Shown: piece after piece, positions 1 through 8,381 of the stretch
Layout of the letters: every line of letters begins with the position of its first letter
How positions within the stretch are numbered: position 1 is the first letter of the stretch
Notes under the pieces: generated by a model
Told to the model about the DNA's origin: nothing
The model's database searches: none
What the model saw: only the letters and a program-made list of their open reading frames with translations
Made by a program: the position numbers and the translations under genes
Assembly (NCBI RefSeq): GCF_002554795.1
Contig: NZ_PDEQ01000006.1
Coordinates: 310,001-374,000 of the forward strand
Source of the DNA: Longibacter salinarum
Lineage (GTDB): Bacteria > Bacteroidota > Rhodothermia > Rhodothermales > Salinibacteraceae
DNA: 64,000 nucleotides
Reading direction: 5' to 3'

Positions 1-1600
1 CGTCCATCGCGGACGGATCTGGACGCTTATACGGCTGCCGACTCACCTGCAGGGCAGAGTCGGTGCCCCGGCGGTTCAGTTCGAGGCGGTGCGTTTCGAA
101 CTCGCTCTCGCTGACCGACGTCACTGCCCACTTCGAGCGTTCGCTGGGGCTTTTCGGCTCGGCCGGATCCTTCGGCGGGGACTTTTCCTTTCGCGTGCGA
201 ATGCCTTCCTGAACCTCGCGCGTGACCCAGTCGAGCGTTTGCTCCAGCCCAAGGTCTCCACTGGTATAAACGTCACACACGTTCGCGTCCTCGTCCCACG
301 GCGAAAAGTAGCGCATGCCGCGGAAGATCTGCTGCAGCGTTTTGGACTTCGCGCTGACGAGGTCGAGCTTGGCGATGACGCTGATCGTTTTAATATCGGT
401 GCCTTCCCCGATCATGTCTACCTGGACCATCACGTCGTATGCGCCATTCCGGTACGCCTCAAGTCGCTTTTCACGCTCCTCTCGCGGGACATCCTGTCCG
501 ATTCGAGTCGACGACAACCACCCGTACCGGCGCTGCATAAAATCCAGCACCTCGGCGGCGTGGCGGTTGCTCATGCAGATGACGAGCATCTGGTGATTGC
601 GTCCATCGCCGTCCATTTTGCGCAGCGTTCCCTTCATTTGCGCGCGTTTGGACTGAAACCGCGCGACAGCCGGCCCCAGGAGGGAGTCGAGGTAGACGTC
701 GTGGAAGCGAAGGCGGCGGCGGGCAAAATACCGATCGATGTCGGCATCCTCTCGCTTGATGTCCTTCAGTTCTTTGAGCGTAAACTCGACCTCGCGCCCG
801 GAGTCTTCCTCAACCATCGTGATTGAGTAGTCGATGACGTGGGCCTCCACGCGCTTGAGAATGCCGCCTTCAGCATGCGCCTGACGGAGTGTAACCTCAT
901 GAAGTGCCCGGTAGAACTGGTCCTCGGAGCCGTCGTCGCGCGTAATTGTATCGTGCGGGACACCGAAGAGCGGTTGCCCGTCGCTTCGAATCGGAGTTCC
1001 GGAGAGCCCGACCAGCGAATTGTATGGTAGATTGTCGACCGCAGCCGACCATGCGCCTTCTTCGGGCAAATGGTGGATCTCATCGAGAACGAAGAGCGGC
1101 TTGCCTTGCTTGCAGTAGCGCTTCAGGTCTCGATTTCCCGAATCGCCGCAGGCATACTGGTACGTGGCGATAACGATGGGAATCGACGAGTTCTTGAGAT
1201 ACACCCGGCTGCTGTCCGCCACGCAGAAGGGGAGCGGCGGCTGGCCGATCCACTGGAGCATCCGCGCCATCTCCTCCGGGTCGGCGTACTGGTCGCGAAG
1301 GTTGCCGCGGGGAACGAAGACCACGAGCCGGTCACAGATGCCCATCGAGCGCGCGACCGCGAAGGAGCCGAGCGCCGTCAACGTTTTTCCGTATCCCGGA
1401 ACGAACACCCCGAGGTGGTCGCGCTGGCCGTTGTCATAGGCTTTCGCGAGACGGTCGAGAAAGACGTGTTGACCATCTCGAAACGAGAAACCCGGCGCGG
1501 GATCAATGCCGGGGATGGCAGCGGCGGGACGAACATCGTCGGCCACTGGCGTTTCGGTGCCGGACGAGCGAGATGCTTCGGAGGGGCGCGACGAACTCAT
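1..1600 (-). CDS. Superfamily 2 DEAD/DEAH-box helicase (ResIII-like), 3' end outside window
   Basis: Reading the minus strand from the ATG at 1600 gives 533 codons with no stop, so the gene continues past the left edge. Superfamily 2 helicase motifs are in order: Walker A VPGYGKTL at residues 67-74, motif Ia around VFVPRGN (94-100), the DEIH box at 173-176, motif III LSGTP near 199-203, motif V IGEGTDIK near 397-404, and motif VI QQIFRGMR near 423-430 with both arginines. The two RecA-like domains are complete. The missing part is a C-terminal extension of unknown length. The family unwinds or translocates on nucleic acid using ATP, and relatives occur in type III and type I restriction enzymes, phages and defence loci. 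Nothing visible here shows a partner nuclease or methylase. The neighbour on the same strand, 311 bases upstream, is an unrelated peptidase. Confidence 0.85.
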   Translation of the reverse strand, partial: MSSSRPSEASRSSGTETPVADDVRPAAAIPGIDPAPGFSFRDGQHVFLDRLAKAYDNGQRDHLGVFVPGYGKTLTALGSFAVARSMGICDRLVVFVPRGNLRDQYADPEEMARMLQWIGQPPLPFCVADSSRVYLKNSSIPIVIATYQYACGDSGNRDLKRYCKQGKPLFVLDEIHHLPEEGAWSAAVDNLPYNSLVGLSGTPIRSDGQPLFGVPHDTITRDDGSEDQFYRALHEVTLRQAHAEGGILKRVEAHVIDYSITMVEEDSGREVEFTLKELKDIKREDADIDRYFARRRLRFHDVYLDSLLGPAVARFQSKRAQMKGTLRKMDGDGRNHQMLVICMSNRHAAEVLDFMQRRYGWLSSTRIGQDVPREEREKRLEAYRNGAYDVMVQVDMIGEGTDIKTISVIAKLDLVSAKSKTLQQIFRGMRYFSPWDEDANVCDVYTSGDLGLEQTLDWVTREVQEGIRTRKEKSPPKDPAEPKSPSERSKWAVTSVSESEFETHRLELNRRGTDSALQVSRQPYKRPDPSAMD

Positions 1601-1911
1601 GCAGCGAGGGGGGAATCACTTCGATGCGGCAGCTTGGGGGCGTGCGAGATCACGCACTCTGTCAAGCGACGGAGGCACTTCGATACCGACGTGACGCAGA
1701 TTTATACCGCGGTCGTCGGTCGGCTCATCTCAACACGACTGACTAATGTACGGCAGGAGACAGGAGACGGTAAAGCTTCCTACGTGACGCTTTCGCGAAG
1801 CCGCGAGTACGGAGAGAGTGAACTGCCCAGAGGTCAGGGAAAGCGACATTAATGGACGGGTGCGTCACGAGACCGTGCTGCGTTCCTGGAGTTCGTTCCG
1901 GTTGTCCCATC
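1601..1911. other. Intergenic stretch, promoter side of the helicase
   Basis: 311 bases between the helicase start and the stop of the upstream peptidase gene, both on the minus strand. A short hairpin (GTGCG, six-base loop, CGCAC) lies near 1642-1657. No convincing gene, terminator T-run or operator was found. Confidence 0.4.
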
Positions 1912-3063
1912 TCATCGATCCTCTGAGGTCCAGGCGTCCAGTCGATCGATCATGGAAAGGGCGTCATCAGAAAATGAAGGAGCGCTCGGATGGCTCTTCG
2001 CTGCGCGGTGATACGCACGCAGAAATGAGAAGACGCGACCGACCGTTTTTCGGAGTGCGGAAGCGCTGGATTGGTCGGCGATCACATCGGCCATGAACGC
2101 GCCCGTCGGGTGCCCGCCCATGGGAATAGCGCGCTGGATCTGGCGCACGGTACCCGGTGAAAATTGCTGGCGCTGTTCCAGCTGTGCGAGCAGCCGGTCG
2201 ATTTCTGCAATCACCGTCGGAGCATCCGCGTAGGCCATCCGGTAGTCCTGAGAGTAGTCGCCAAGCGGCGTCCCGAGTGGCAGGTCCCGGGTGAGCATAG
2301 CCGGTTTGTCGATTCGATCCGCAATACCTTCATTCTCGAGTTGCTCCAGCGCCCCAACCAGCATCGTGACGTGCCCATTGTCGCGGTCGGTTCGTTGCCG
2401 CGAGATGGACGAACGATAAGAATGAAACAGCTCATGTGCGATGAACCGAACGAGGGCATCACGTCCCATCGAGTACGCCATCCAGAGATCAATCGCGACG
2501 ACATCCGGAGAGGCGTATCCGTCGTCTAGAAACAGCAGGAAGGTAATCCGCGGCGGGTAGCGGTCGGTGAGTGCACCTTCGGGCAGGTGCGGCTGCAGCG
2601 TTCGCATCACGTCAACCACGAGCGAGTCGTCCCGAGCGAGGGTTTGCCTGTAGGTCTCCAGGTCCTCTCGATGGGCTTTCACGCGGCGGAAGTGCCGAAT
2701 CATGCGAGGACGCATCCAGACCGTTGACCGCTCGACGGATTCTCGTTCGTCCGTCCGTCGCGGGTCGAAGGTAAGCTTCATGGCTTCGACGATCGGATAT
2801 CGAAGCGGGTAGCGCCCCGACAGCATGTGGTATCCCGGCGATGTAAACAGAAGGCGCCAGTCCCGCTCATCCAGCGGTCGAGATGCTGCGAGCGTGTCCG
2901 CGACGGACCAGAATGCATCCAGCCCGGAAAAGTCCACCTGCGGGAGAGGAATCTGCGCCAGTCGGTCGTTTGGCGCATCGTCGGGCTGTGCATGGGTCTC
3001 CAGTCCCCAGGCCGCCACAGCCAGGAGGAAAATGATCACAGCACGCAGGAGGCGGAAGCGCAT
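1912..3063 (-). CDS. Secreted zinc metallopeptidase, DUF5700-like
   Basis: A 383-residue protein starting at ATG 3063. This start puts a clean signal peptide (MRFRLLRAV, then a hydrophobic core ending near THAQ) at the N-terminus; a longer reading to 3144 adds 27 unlikely residues. The gluzincin-type signature HELFH supplies two zinc ligands and the catalytic Glu, and LENEGIAD about 40 residues later offers the third ligand Glu. This layout matches putative zinc peptidases annotated as DUF5700 in Bacteroidota. It probably acts in the periplasm or outside the cell; the substrate is unknown. It stands alone: the helicase downstream is 311 bases away and the next gene upstream is divergent. Confidence 0.7.
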   Translation of the reverse strand: MRFRLLRAVIIFLLAVAAWGLETHAQPDDAPNDRLAQIPLPQVDFSGLDAFWSVADTLAASRPLDERDWRLLFTSPGYHMLSGRYPLRYPIVEAMKLTFDPRRTDERESVERSTVWMRPRMIRHFRRVKAHREDLETYRQTLARDDSLVVDVMRTLQPHLPEGALTDRYPPRITFLLFLDDGYASPDVVAIDLWMAYSMGRDALVRFIAHELFHSYRSSISRQRTDRDNGHVTMLVGALEQLENEGIADRIDKPAMLTRDLPLGTPLGDYSQDYRMAYADAPTVIAEIDRLLAQLEQRQQFSPGTVRQIQRAIPMGGHPTGAFMADVIADQSSASALRKTVGRVFSFLRAYHRAAKSHPSAPSFSDDALSMIDRLDAWTSEDR

Positions 3064-3246
3064 GGCAAAACGAGCTCCGGGGAGAGACGGACGGCGTGTA
3101 CGGTAGGTCGAATAAGAAAGATGCGTGCCGAATCGACCGCGCAACGATTTGACCGTAGCCTACGGACACAGAGCAAGTCGGAACGAGCGGGGTCGGGCGT
3201 TGGTCACGATGCACCCGTATCCTGCTTAATAAACACGTGCTTCGCT

Positions 3247-3660
3247 ATGTCTACCAACCCTTCGCGCGACGTAGCCCAGCGGTTTGTCCAGGTATGGAAC
3301 GCCGGGCGCCTCGACGTGATCGATGACGTGGCTGCCAGTGAGATCATTGTCGATTATCCTCATTTCCCCGAACCCCTTCGAGGGGAAGAGGCTTTCCGTA
3401 AGGTGATGGAGAAGACGTATCGGTTCTTTCCCGATCTGGAAATTGAGGTTCAAGACCTTGTCGCTGGGGAAGAGAAAGCGGCCGTCCGTTGGACGTATCG
3501 CGGCACGCACACGACTGGAGAGATGTTCGGTGTGGAAGCCGATGGGACGGTGGTCGAGGTGTCTGGACTATCAATGTACGAGATCGAGCGTGGGCGCGTC
3601 GTGAGCGATCGCGGTGTGGTGGACAATCTTGGTCTGATGGATCAACTCGGCGCGAGGTGA
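3247..3660 (+). CDS. SnoaL-like / ester cyclase family protein
   Basis: A 137-residue protein of the NTF2-like alpha+beta barrel fold. The opening RDVAQRFVQVWNAGRLDVID is the typical first helix of SnoaL-like polyketide or ester cyclase proteins. It is followed by the family's aromatic and acidic positions (YPHFPEPLRG, FFPDLEIEVQDL, AVRWTYRGTHT, VSGLSMYEIE). Length fits a single-domain member of about 130-150 residues. The start at 3247 is chosen because homology-like sequence begins there; the same frame stays open upstream but without family character. Most such proteins have unknown substrates, so only the fold family is called. It is divergent from the DUF5700-like peptidase and monocistronic by spacing. 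Confidence 0.75.
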   Translation: MSTNPSRDVAQRFVQVWNAGRLDVIDDVAASEIIVDYPHFPEPLRGEEAFRKVMEKTYRFFPDLEIEVQDLVAGEEKAAVRWTYRGTHTTGEMFGVEADGTVVEVSGLSMYEIERGRVVSDRGVVDNLGLMDQLGAR

Positions 3661-3822
3661 GAGCAGAGGATTCTCTACATGAGCAGGGAGGAGGTTGTCG
3701 CAGGATTATCAATCACAAAGGAATGCGGGACGAGCGATGTGTCATGTATCGGGAAACGTTTCTCAGTATCAGTGATACAGATCTGTACTGAAGTATCCCC
3801 GGCATCGATTCCCCCTGAGCCT

Positions 3823-4215
3823 ATGGCTGACGCTACAGCCTCAAGATCCAACCCGTTGGCCCGCCAGCCCGTGACGGTCATCGCCCACTTCGCGAATCGT
3901 CGGTACGCGGAGATGGCGAAGACCCGTCTGCAGGAGGCCGCAATCGACGCGCTGGTGATTGCTGATGACGCCGGTGGTATTCGCCCCGACCTCGAGCACG
4001 TCCACGGCGTTAAGCTGGGCGTTCTGCGCCATGAAGCGAGCGACGCCATCGCCGCTCTGGTGGATGCTGGCTGGACCGACGAGGTCTTGCTCGATCTGCG
4101 CGAGACGACGACCTCGGACGGGGATTTTTCCTCTCTATTCCTGTGGATCGGGGCGGGTTTGGCTTTCGCTGCTGCACTGGCCATTGCCGTTGCGTATGCC
4201 GTCGGCGCGTTGTAG
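3823..4215 (+). CDS. DUF2007-like protein with C-terminal membrane anchor
   Basis: A 130-residue protein if started at ATG 3823; the frame is open to 3679 but the extra 48 residues look non-coding. Residues about 15-80 (VTVIAHFANRRYAEMAKTRL and following) resemble the DUF2007 'putative signal transducing protein' fold, in which a strand is followed by a helix that carries A-x-x-x-x-x-L positions. The C-terminus is a single transmembrane helix (LFLWIGAGLAFAAALAIAVA) with a very short tail. A tail-anchored inner-membrane protein is inferred. No function can be given. A second DUF2007-type protein lies at 39348-39701, without the anchor. Confidence 0.6.
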   Translation: MADATASRSNPLARQPVTVIAHFANRRYAEMAKTRLQEAAIDALVIADDAGGIRPDLEHVHGVKLGVLRHEASDAIAALVDAGWTDEVLLDLRETTTSDGDFSSLFLWIGAGLAFAAALAIAVAYAVGAL

Positions 4216-4248
4216 GAACCGCCGTCTCCATTTCGTGCTGCGTGCGGC

Positions 4249-4536
4249 TCAGTCGTCCCTCTCGACCGACTCGGTTTCCGATTCAAGTCGACGTGCAGTA
4301 CGACGTAGTAGCGCCGCCGCGCTTGTCATCAGGTCTTCGCTCTGCCCGGCTGCTACCTGGGCCTCCGTTTGCCACTCCTCGAGGTCTTCGACATCGTCGA
4401 GGTCATCACTGGCGGCGCGGATGGCTGATTGTGCGATGACTGCGAGCGCGTCCGTCACGCCTCGTAGAATCTCATGGGCATTCGTCGCTCGATTTCCGAG
4501 TTCGATCAGGTGCGTATTGAGTTGCTCGTTTTCCAT
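4249..4536 (-). CDS. Small helical protein of unknown function
   Basis: A 95-residue acidic protein, ATG at 4536. The sequence is almost entirely predicted helix with heptad-like spacing (LNTHLIELGNRATNAHEILR, then VTDALAVIAQSAI), and it lacks signal peptide, membrane span or metal motif. The composition and the convergent placement after the DUF2007-like gene (33-base gap) support a real gene. The coding case rests on the absence of a better frame in either strand. Not recognised as any named family. Confidence 0.5.
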   Translation of the reverse strand: MENEQLNTHLIELGNRATNAHEILRGVTDALAVIAQSAIRAASDDLDDVEDLEEWQTEAQVAAGQSEDLMTSAAALLRRTARRLESETESVERDD

Positions 4537-4589
4537 GACTGGCTAGTCGCAGGGTGGGGGACAGGGAAGTTGGAACGGATGGGCACCCA

Positions 4590-5012
4590 TCACGATGTCG
4601 TGGCCGCCTGATCCCACATCGACGCGACCGTATCACTCCGGTAGGTCTTGCCGGCCAGAATCTGCCGGATCGCGTCGAGATACTCGTCGGGTTTCCCCTT
4701 CATGACGTATCCAGACGCGCCTGCGTTATGGGCGGCTTCGACGTACGTTTGTTCGACGTGGCCCGACAGCATCAGGTATCGCGCATCGGGATGACGTTGT
4801 CGGAGACGCCGGAGCAGGTCGATCCCACTCATTCCGGGGAGCGCGACGTCGATGAGGAAGAGGTCGGGGACGTCGTCGCCAATACGGTCGAGCACGTCCT
4901 CGGCTCGCCCGGCGACGCCCGATACCTCCAGGTCGTCTTCTGCGTTAAGGTACGCCTGCATCGACTCGCGCATCAAGGTCTGGTCTTCGACGAGAAATAC
5001 GGTTGCTGTCAT
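4590..5012 (-). CDS. Receiver-only response regulator
   Basis: A 140-residue protein made of one receiver domain. It begins MTATVFLVEDQTLM with the acidic pocket residues ED, has the phospho-acceptor Asp in LFLIDVALPGM, the conserved Ser in YLMLSGH, and the conserved Lys in YVMKGKPDEY. After the receiver there are only about 15 residues and no DNA-binding or enzymatic output domain. The start at 5012 is the first ATG before the receiver fold; the frame is open further upstream but overlaps the kinase gene. It is the last gene of a minus-strand operon after two histidine kinases (47-base gap). A single-domain regulator implies a phosphorelay or protein-protein output rather than direct transcriptional control. 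Confidence 0.85.
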   Translation of the reverse strand: MTATVFLVEDQTLMRESMQAYLNAEDDLEVSGVAGRAEDVLDRIGDDVPDLFLIDVALPGMSGIDLLRRLRQRHPDARYLMLSGHVEQTYVEAAHNAGASGYVMKGKPDEYLDAIRQILAGKTYRSDTVASMWDQAATTS

Positions 5013-5059
5013 CGGTTTACGTGTTAGACTGGTTGAAGAAAAGGGGGGGAGTGGGAGCA

Positions 5060-6349
5060 TCAAGATGCGCCCGATGGGCCTGGAGGCGGAGGCGGCATGT
5101 CTCCAGACAGGATCGACGGAAACTCTTGAAGCCTCTGTTTTGGGAAACGAATGGTGCATTTGGTTCCGCCGCTCGGAGGAGAGTCGATCTGGAAATTGGC
5201 CCCCAGCAGGCGGAGCCGTTCTCCTGCCGTCCGGAGCCCGTAACCAGTACGTTCTTTTTCCAGCTCCTTCGCGACATCGAATCCGCATCCTTCGTCGGCG
5301 ACGGCGATTACGATATTTGCCGAGGTTTCGGCGATGTGTACGGTCGCCTTGCCGATGCCTGCGTGACGGTACGTGTTCAGTAGTAGCTCGCGAACGGCCT
5401 GGAAAAAGATGAGGAGCATCTCATCCGGGACATCTACGCTCAGGCGGTCTCCCTTAAGTTGGACATCGAATCCGCGCGTTTCATCAAAGTGAGACCGGAG
5501 CCACTGGAGTGATTCCAGGAGCCCATCGGAGTCGAGAACGGGCGGGGCGAGATCGACGCTCAGTCCGCGTGTGGTCTGAATTGCTTCCCGAAGAAGATCG
5601 TCGATTCGTGAGGGATCAACGGACAGAGCTTCAGGATCAACGTTCGGATTCGACTCAATGTCGTTCAGAAGCATCTTCGTCTGAACCTGCACGCCGTACA
5701 GGAACTGCTGTAATTCGTCGTGCAGCGTGCGTGCAATATCGCTTCGTTCCTGCTGTTCGACCATCGATAGTTCAACGGCGAGCGTTCGGACCTGCCGTGT
5801 TCGCGTTGCGACGGTCTCTTCCAGCGATTCCATGAGATCACGAAGCGATTCCTCGGACTCCCGCCGCCGCGTAATGTCGAGCAGAATGCCATTTAGCCAC
5901 CGAACATGTCCGTCATCATCGTACAGGGGCTGCCCGCTATCCTGAAGCCATCGAACGGATCCGTCTGACGTGAGAACGCGATACTCGATGTTGTATGGCG
6001 TTCTATTGGTAACGGCTCGTGCTACCTCATCTCGAATATGTTGGACGTCGGCACTGACGATCACATCTCGGAACGAACGTCCCGCTGCATCGAGGGAATC
6101 CGGAGCAATCCCAGTGATTTCTCCGAACCCATCGCCCATGTAGAGTGACGTCCATTCCCGGTCGTACGTGCACCGGTAGACGGCGCCTGGAAGTCGGTTG
6201 ACGAGAGCATCGAGTCGGCGCATGCGGTCGCCGGAAGCGTCTGGATCGGTCGCACGGTCTCTACTGGGGCGTCGCGCACGGGCGGAAGACGGATCCGCAT
6301 CGGCGCTCTTTTCGCGCGAATCGGGTGACGTATCAGATGAGGGCGGCAT
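5060..6349 (-). CDS. PAS-domain sensor histidine kinase, HisKA_3 type
   Basis: A 429-residue cytoplasmic kinase with no membrane span. A PAS domain occupies residues about 50-165 (RLPGAVYRCTYDREW through the PAC-type end WLNGILLDITRRRES). A short coiled coil leads into a NarL-class (HisKA_3) dimerisation domain with the H-box ERSDIARTLHDELQQ. The HATPase domain follows with the N-box AVRELLLNTYRHAG, G1 DEGCGF and G2 GYGLRTAGERL. The proline-rich tail (PPPPPGPSGAS) is not conserved. The NarL-class H-box usually pairs with LuxR-type regulators, yet the neighbouring regulator lacks an HTH. It lies 48 bases after the second kinase and 47 bases before the receiver gene, so the three are probably co-transcribed. 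Confidence 0.9.
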   Translation of the reverse strand: MPPSSDTSPDSREKSADADPSSARARRPSRDRATDPDASGDRMRRLDALVNRLPGAVYRCTYDREWTSLYMGDGFGEITGIAPDSLDAAGRSFRDVIVSADVQHIRDEVARAVTNRTPYNIEYRVLTSDGSVRWLQDSGQPLYDDDGHVRWLNGILLDITRRRESEESLRDLMESLEETVATRTRQVRTLAVELSMVEQQERSDIARTLHDELQQFLYGVQVQTKMLLNDIESNPNVDPEALSVDPSRIDDLLREAIQTTRGLSVDLAPPVLDSDGLLESLQWLRSHFDETRGFDVQLKGDRLSVDVPDEMLLIFFQAVRELLLNTYRHAGIGKATVHIAETSANIVIAVADEGCGFDVAKELEKERTGYGLRTAGERLRLLGANFQIDSPPSGGTKCTIRFPKQRLQEFPSILSGDMPPPPPGPSGAS

Positions 6350-6397
6350 GGGGGGCGGGTCCGGGAAGCGGGTGGTGGAACTGCAGGAGGCGGGTCG

Positions 6398-7837
6398 TCA
6401 GGATGCCGTGGGTTGGGACGGTTGCTGGCTGTGTTCGCTGCTCTGAGGGGCTGGTAGGACCTCCGCCTGCGTACTTGCGTCATCGGTTCGTATCGCCTGT
6501 GTGGATAGCACGTTAACGAAGAACGTCGTTCCGTCTCCCGGGGACGACGTAACATCAATTCGTGCGTCCATCGCCTCTAGCAGCTCTTTCGTCACGGCGA
6601 GACCGAGCCCGCTCCCGTTCGCGCTCGTGTCGTGCTGGGTGAACGGTTCGTACATGACATCCAAAAATTCCCGATCGATGCCCGGGCCGGTGTCCGAGAC
6701 CTCGACGCAGATCCAGCGACTTCGTGGATCGGGCGAGTGAGCACGAACCACAACCCGGTCCCCCGTACCGCTATACTTAATGGCATTCGAAATTAGATTA
6801 TCGAGGACGCGTCGAAGCGCCTCTGAATTGATGTGGGCCAGGATCGGACGCTCGGGCGTTTCGGCGTGGAGCGTGATGTCCGCATCTTGAGCGCGAGGGG
6901 TTAGCGCACTCACGGTTTCTGTGATCAAAGGTCCAATGTCTACGTTTTGCAACGTGAGGTCCATCGCGCCAGACTCGAGTTCAGCGAGCTCGGATAGGGA
7001 ATCTGCCATGCCGTTAAGGTGACCGGCCGCCCGGAGGATTTGTTGGACGTATTCAGTATGTGAGCCATCAACGTCGCGATCCAACAGCTGTGCATAGCCA
7101 TCAATGACAGAAATCGGGCTCCGGATGTCGTGCGCCATGCCCGATAGGAATTGCGACTTTGATCGACTTGCTTCCTCAGCGCGCATGCGGGCCTGCTCAG
7201 CAGCAGCGCGAGCGTTTTCGGCCGTGGCCCGCGCGATCTCCGCTCGTTGCGCCGTTTGCCGGAGCGATTGAGTCTGCTGCCGGCGGCGTTGCATTTCGAG
7301 CCGTAAGTCGAGTTCGCCCATTACCAGACTCGCAAGATGGTCCAGGTGGCGAAGCTTCGTGCGCTTCGGCTTCGGACGTGGCTTCGTATCCAGTACGCAG
7401 AGGGTTCCGAGGGCATATCCATCTCCCGTCATTAGAGGAGCTCCGGCGTAAAACCGGATTCCTGGGTCGCTCTGAACGGAGGAAAATGAGGCGAAAGGTT
7501 CTTCATTTGCAGCGTTCTGAACGACCATGACCTCGCCCGCTTCGATCGTTCTGGCGCAGAAGGAGTCCCCGCGAGACAGTTCGTCTGCTTCCAGTCCGAG
7601 AGACGACTTGAACCAGTGACGATCACGGTCGATGAACGATACCGCGGCCATGGGTGCGTCAAACATGTGCGCCGCGAGCTCGGTGATGCGGTCGAACGCA
7701 ACCTCGGGCACTGTGTCGAGGATATCGTATCGGTGGAGGGCCTGAAGCCGCTTCTCTTCGTCGAGCGTGTACGGTGAGATGCTGGAGGTTGAGCGGCCGC
7801 CGTCGTGCATGGGAGCGGTGCAGGTAAGGGAGGACAT
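6398..7837 (-). CDS. GAF-domain sensor histidine kinase, HisKA type
   Basis: A 479-residue protein starting at ATG 7837 (an in-frame TTG lies at 7861). An N-terminal GAF domain (residues about 20-170) carries the typical start EKRLQALHRYDILDT seen in GAF sensors, then a coiled coil rich in Ala and Arg (AEIARATAENARAAAEQARM). The HisKA domain has the H-box SGMAHDIRSPISVIDGY and the HATPase domain has the N-box LDNLISNAIKYS, G1 DTGPGI and G2 GSGLGLAVTKELLEAM. No membrane segment is visible, so it probably senses a cytoplasmic signal. As the first gene of the operon 7837 to 4590 it may feed the receiver together with the PAS kinase. Confidence 0.9.
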   Translation of the reverse strand: MSSLTCTAPMHDGGRSTSSISPYTLDEEKRLQALHRYDILDTVPEVAFDRITELAAHMFDAPMAAVSFIDRDRHWFKSSLGLEADELSRGDSFCARTIEAGEVMVVQNAANEEPFASFSSVQSDPGIRFYAGAPLMTGDGYALGTLCVLDTKPRPKPKRTKLRHLDHLASLVMGELDLRLEMQRRRQQTQSLRQTAQRAEIARATAENARAAAEQARMRAEEASRSKSQFLSGMAHDIRSPISVIDGYAQLLDRDVDGSHTEYVQQILRAAGHLNGMADSLSELAELESGAMDLTLQNVDIGPLITETVSALTPRAQDADITLHAETPERPILAHINSEALRRVLDNLISNAIKYSGTGDRVVVRAHSPDPRSRWICVEVSDTGPGIDREFLDVMYEPFTQHDTSANGSGLGLAVTKELLEAMDARIDVTSSPGDGTTFFVNVLSTQAIRTDDASTQAEVLPAPQSSEHSQQPSQPTAS

Positions 7838-8381
7838 GTGGGGGGCAACGGGCAGAAACAAAAGGGGGAATCGTCGGAATTCGCTGCGCTGGACGATTTG
7901 TAGTAAATGGCAACGGAGAATATAGTGGCATGACGTCGGTATGTAAGGGACATCGGTAATCTGAGCCGAGACGTACGAACATATTTACCTTCTACTGCAA
8001 GCGGATTCCCGGGTAGATGTCGCAGGGCGGGCCGAGCAAGAAGGACTCGACGTGGAGATCGATGAAAGATCTGCATGTCGAATATCGGGCCGGGACGATT
8101 CCCTCGGTGTGTACTCGCCAACGCCAGCGAGTCCGAGAGAACATGTCAATCAAATACAGCTTCCCCTCACGCAAAATGCCGGGTCGAGTCGTACCCTCGT
8201 TCCATCATTCTCGCATGTCTAGGGTCTCGAAGGGAGCATTCGGCTCGGAGGCGGAAGCGCGTAGTTTGCCCATAGATCGTTCTCGTCGCGGCATCCATGG
8301 ACGTTAGATGCACGTGCATGACACGGGACGAGGGGCGAAAATCAGGACGCTACGCATGGTGCGGCGATACGCCGAGAGACA
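7838..8381. other. Divergent intergenic region
   Basis: 544 bases between the divergent two-component operon and the SRPBCC gene, so it should hold both promoters. A perfect 12-base palindrome lies at 8308-8319. An open frame on the plus strand at 8017-8307 has no protein-like composition and is not called. No other structure was recognised. Confidence 0.4.
8308..8319. promoter_or_regulatory. 12-base perfect palindrome, possible operator
   Basis: The sequence ATGCACGTGCAT is exactly self-complementary. It lies 62 bases upstream of the SRPBCC gene start and in the same intergenic region that must drive the divergent two-component operon. A dyad of this size in a promoter region is compatible with a repressor or activator dimer site, but a 12-base palindrome can arise by chance in 64 kb and no factor is identified. 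Confidence 0.3.

Noticed and set aside
89-826. Long plus-strand open frame of 245 codons
   Set aside because: It is the antisense shadow of the helicase gene, which has all SF2 motifs on the minus strand.
8017-8307. Plus-strand 96-codon frame before the SRPBCC gene
   Set aside because: Arg/Ser-rich with no pattern; likely chance in a promoter region.
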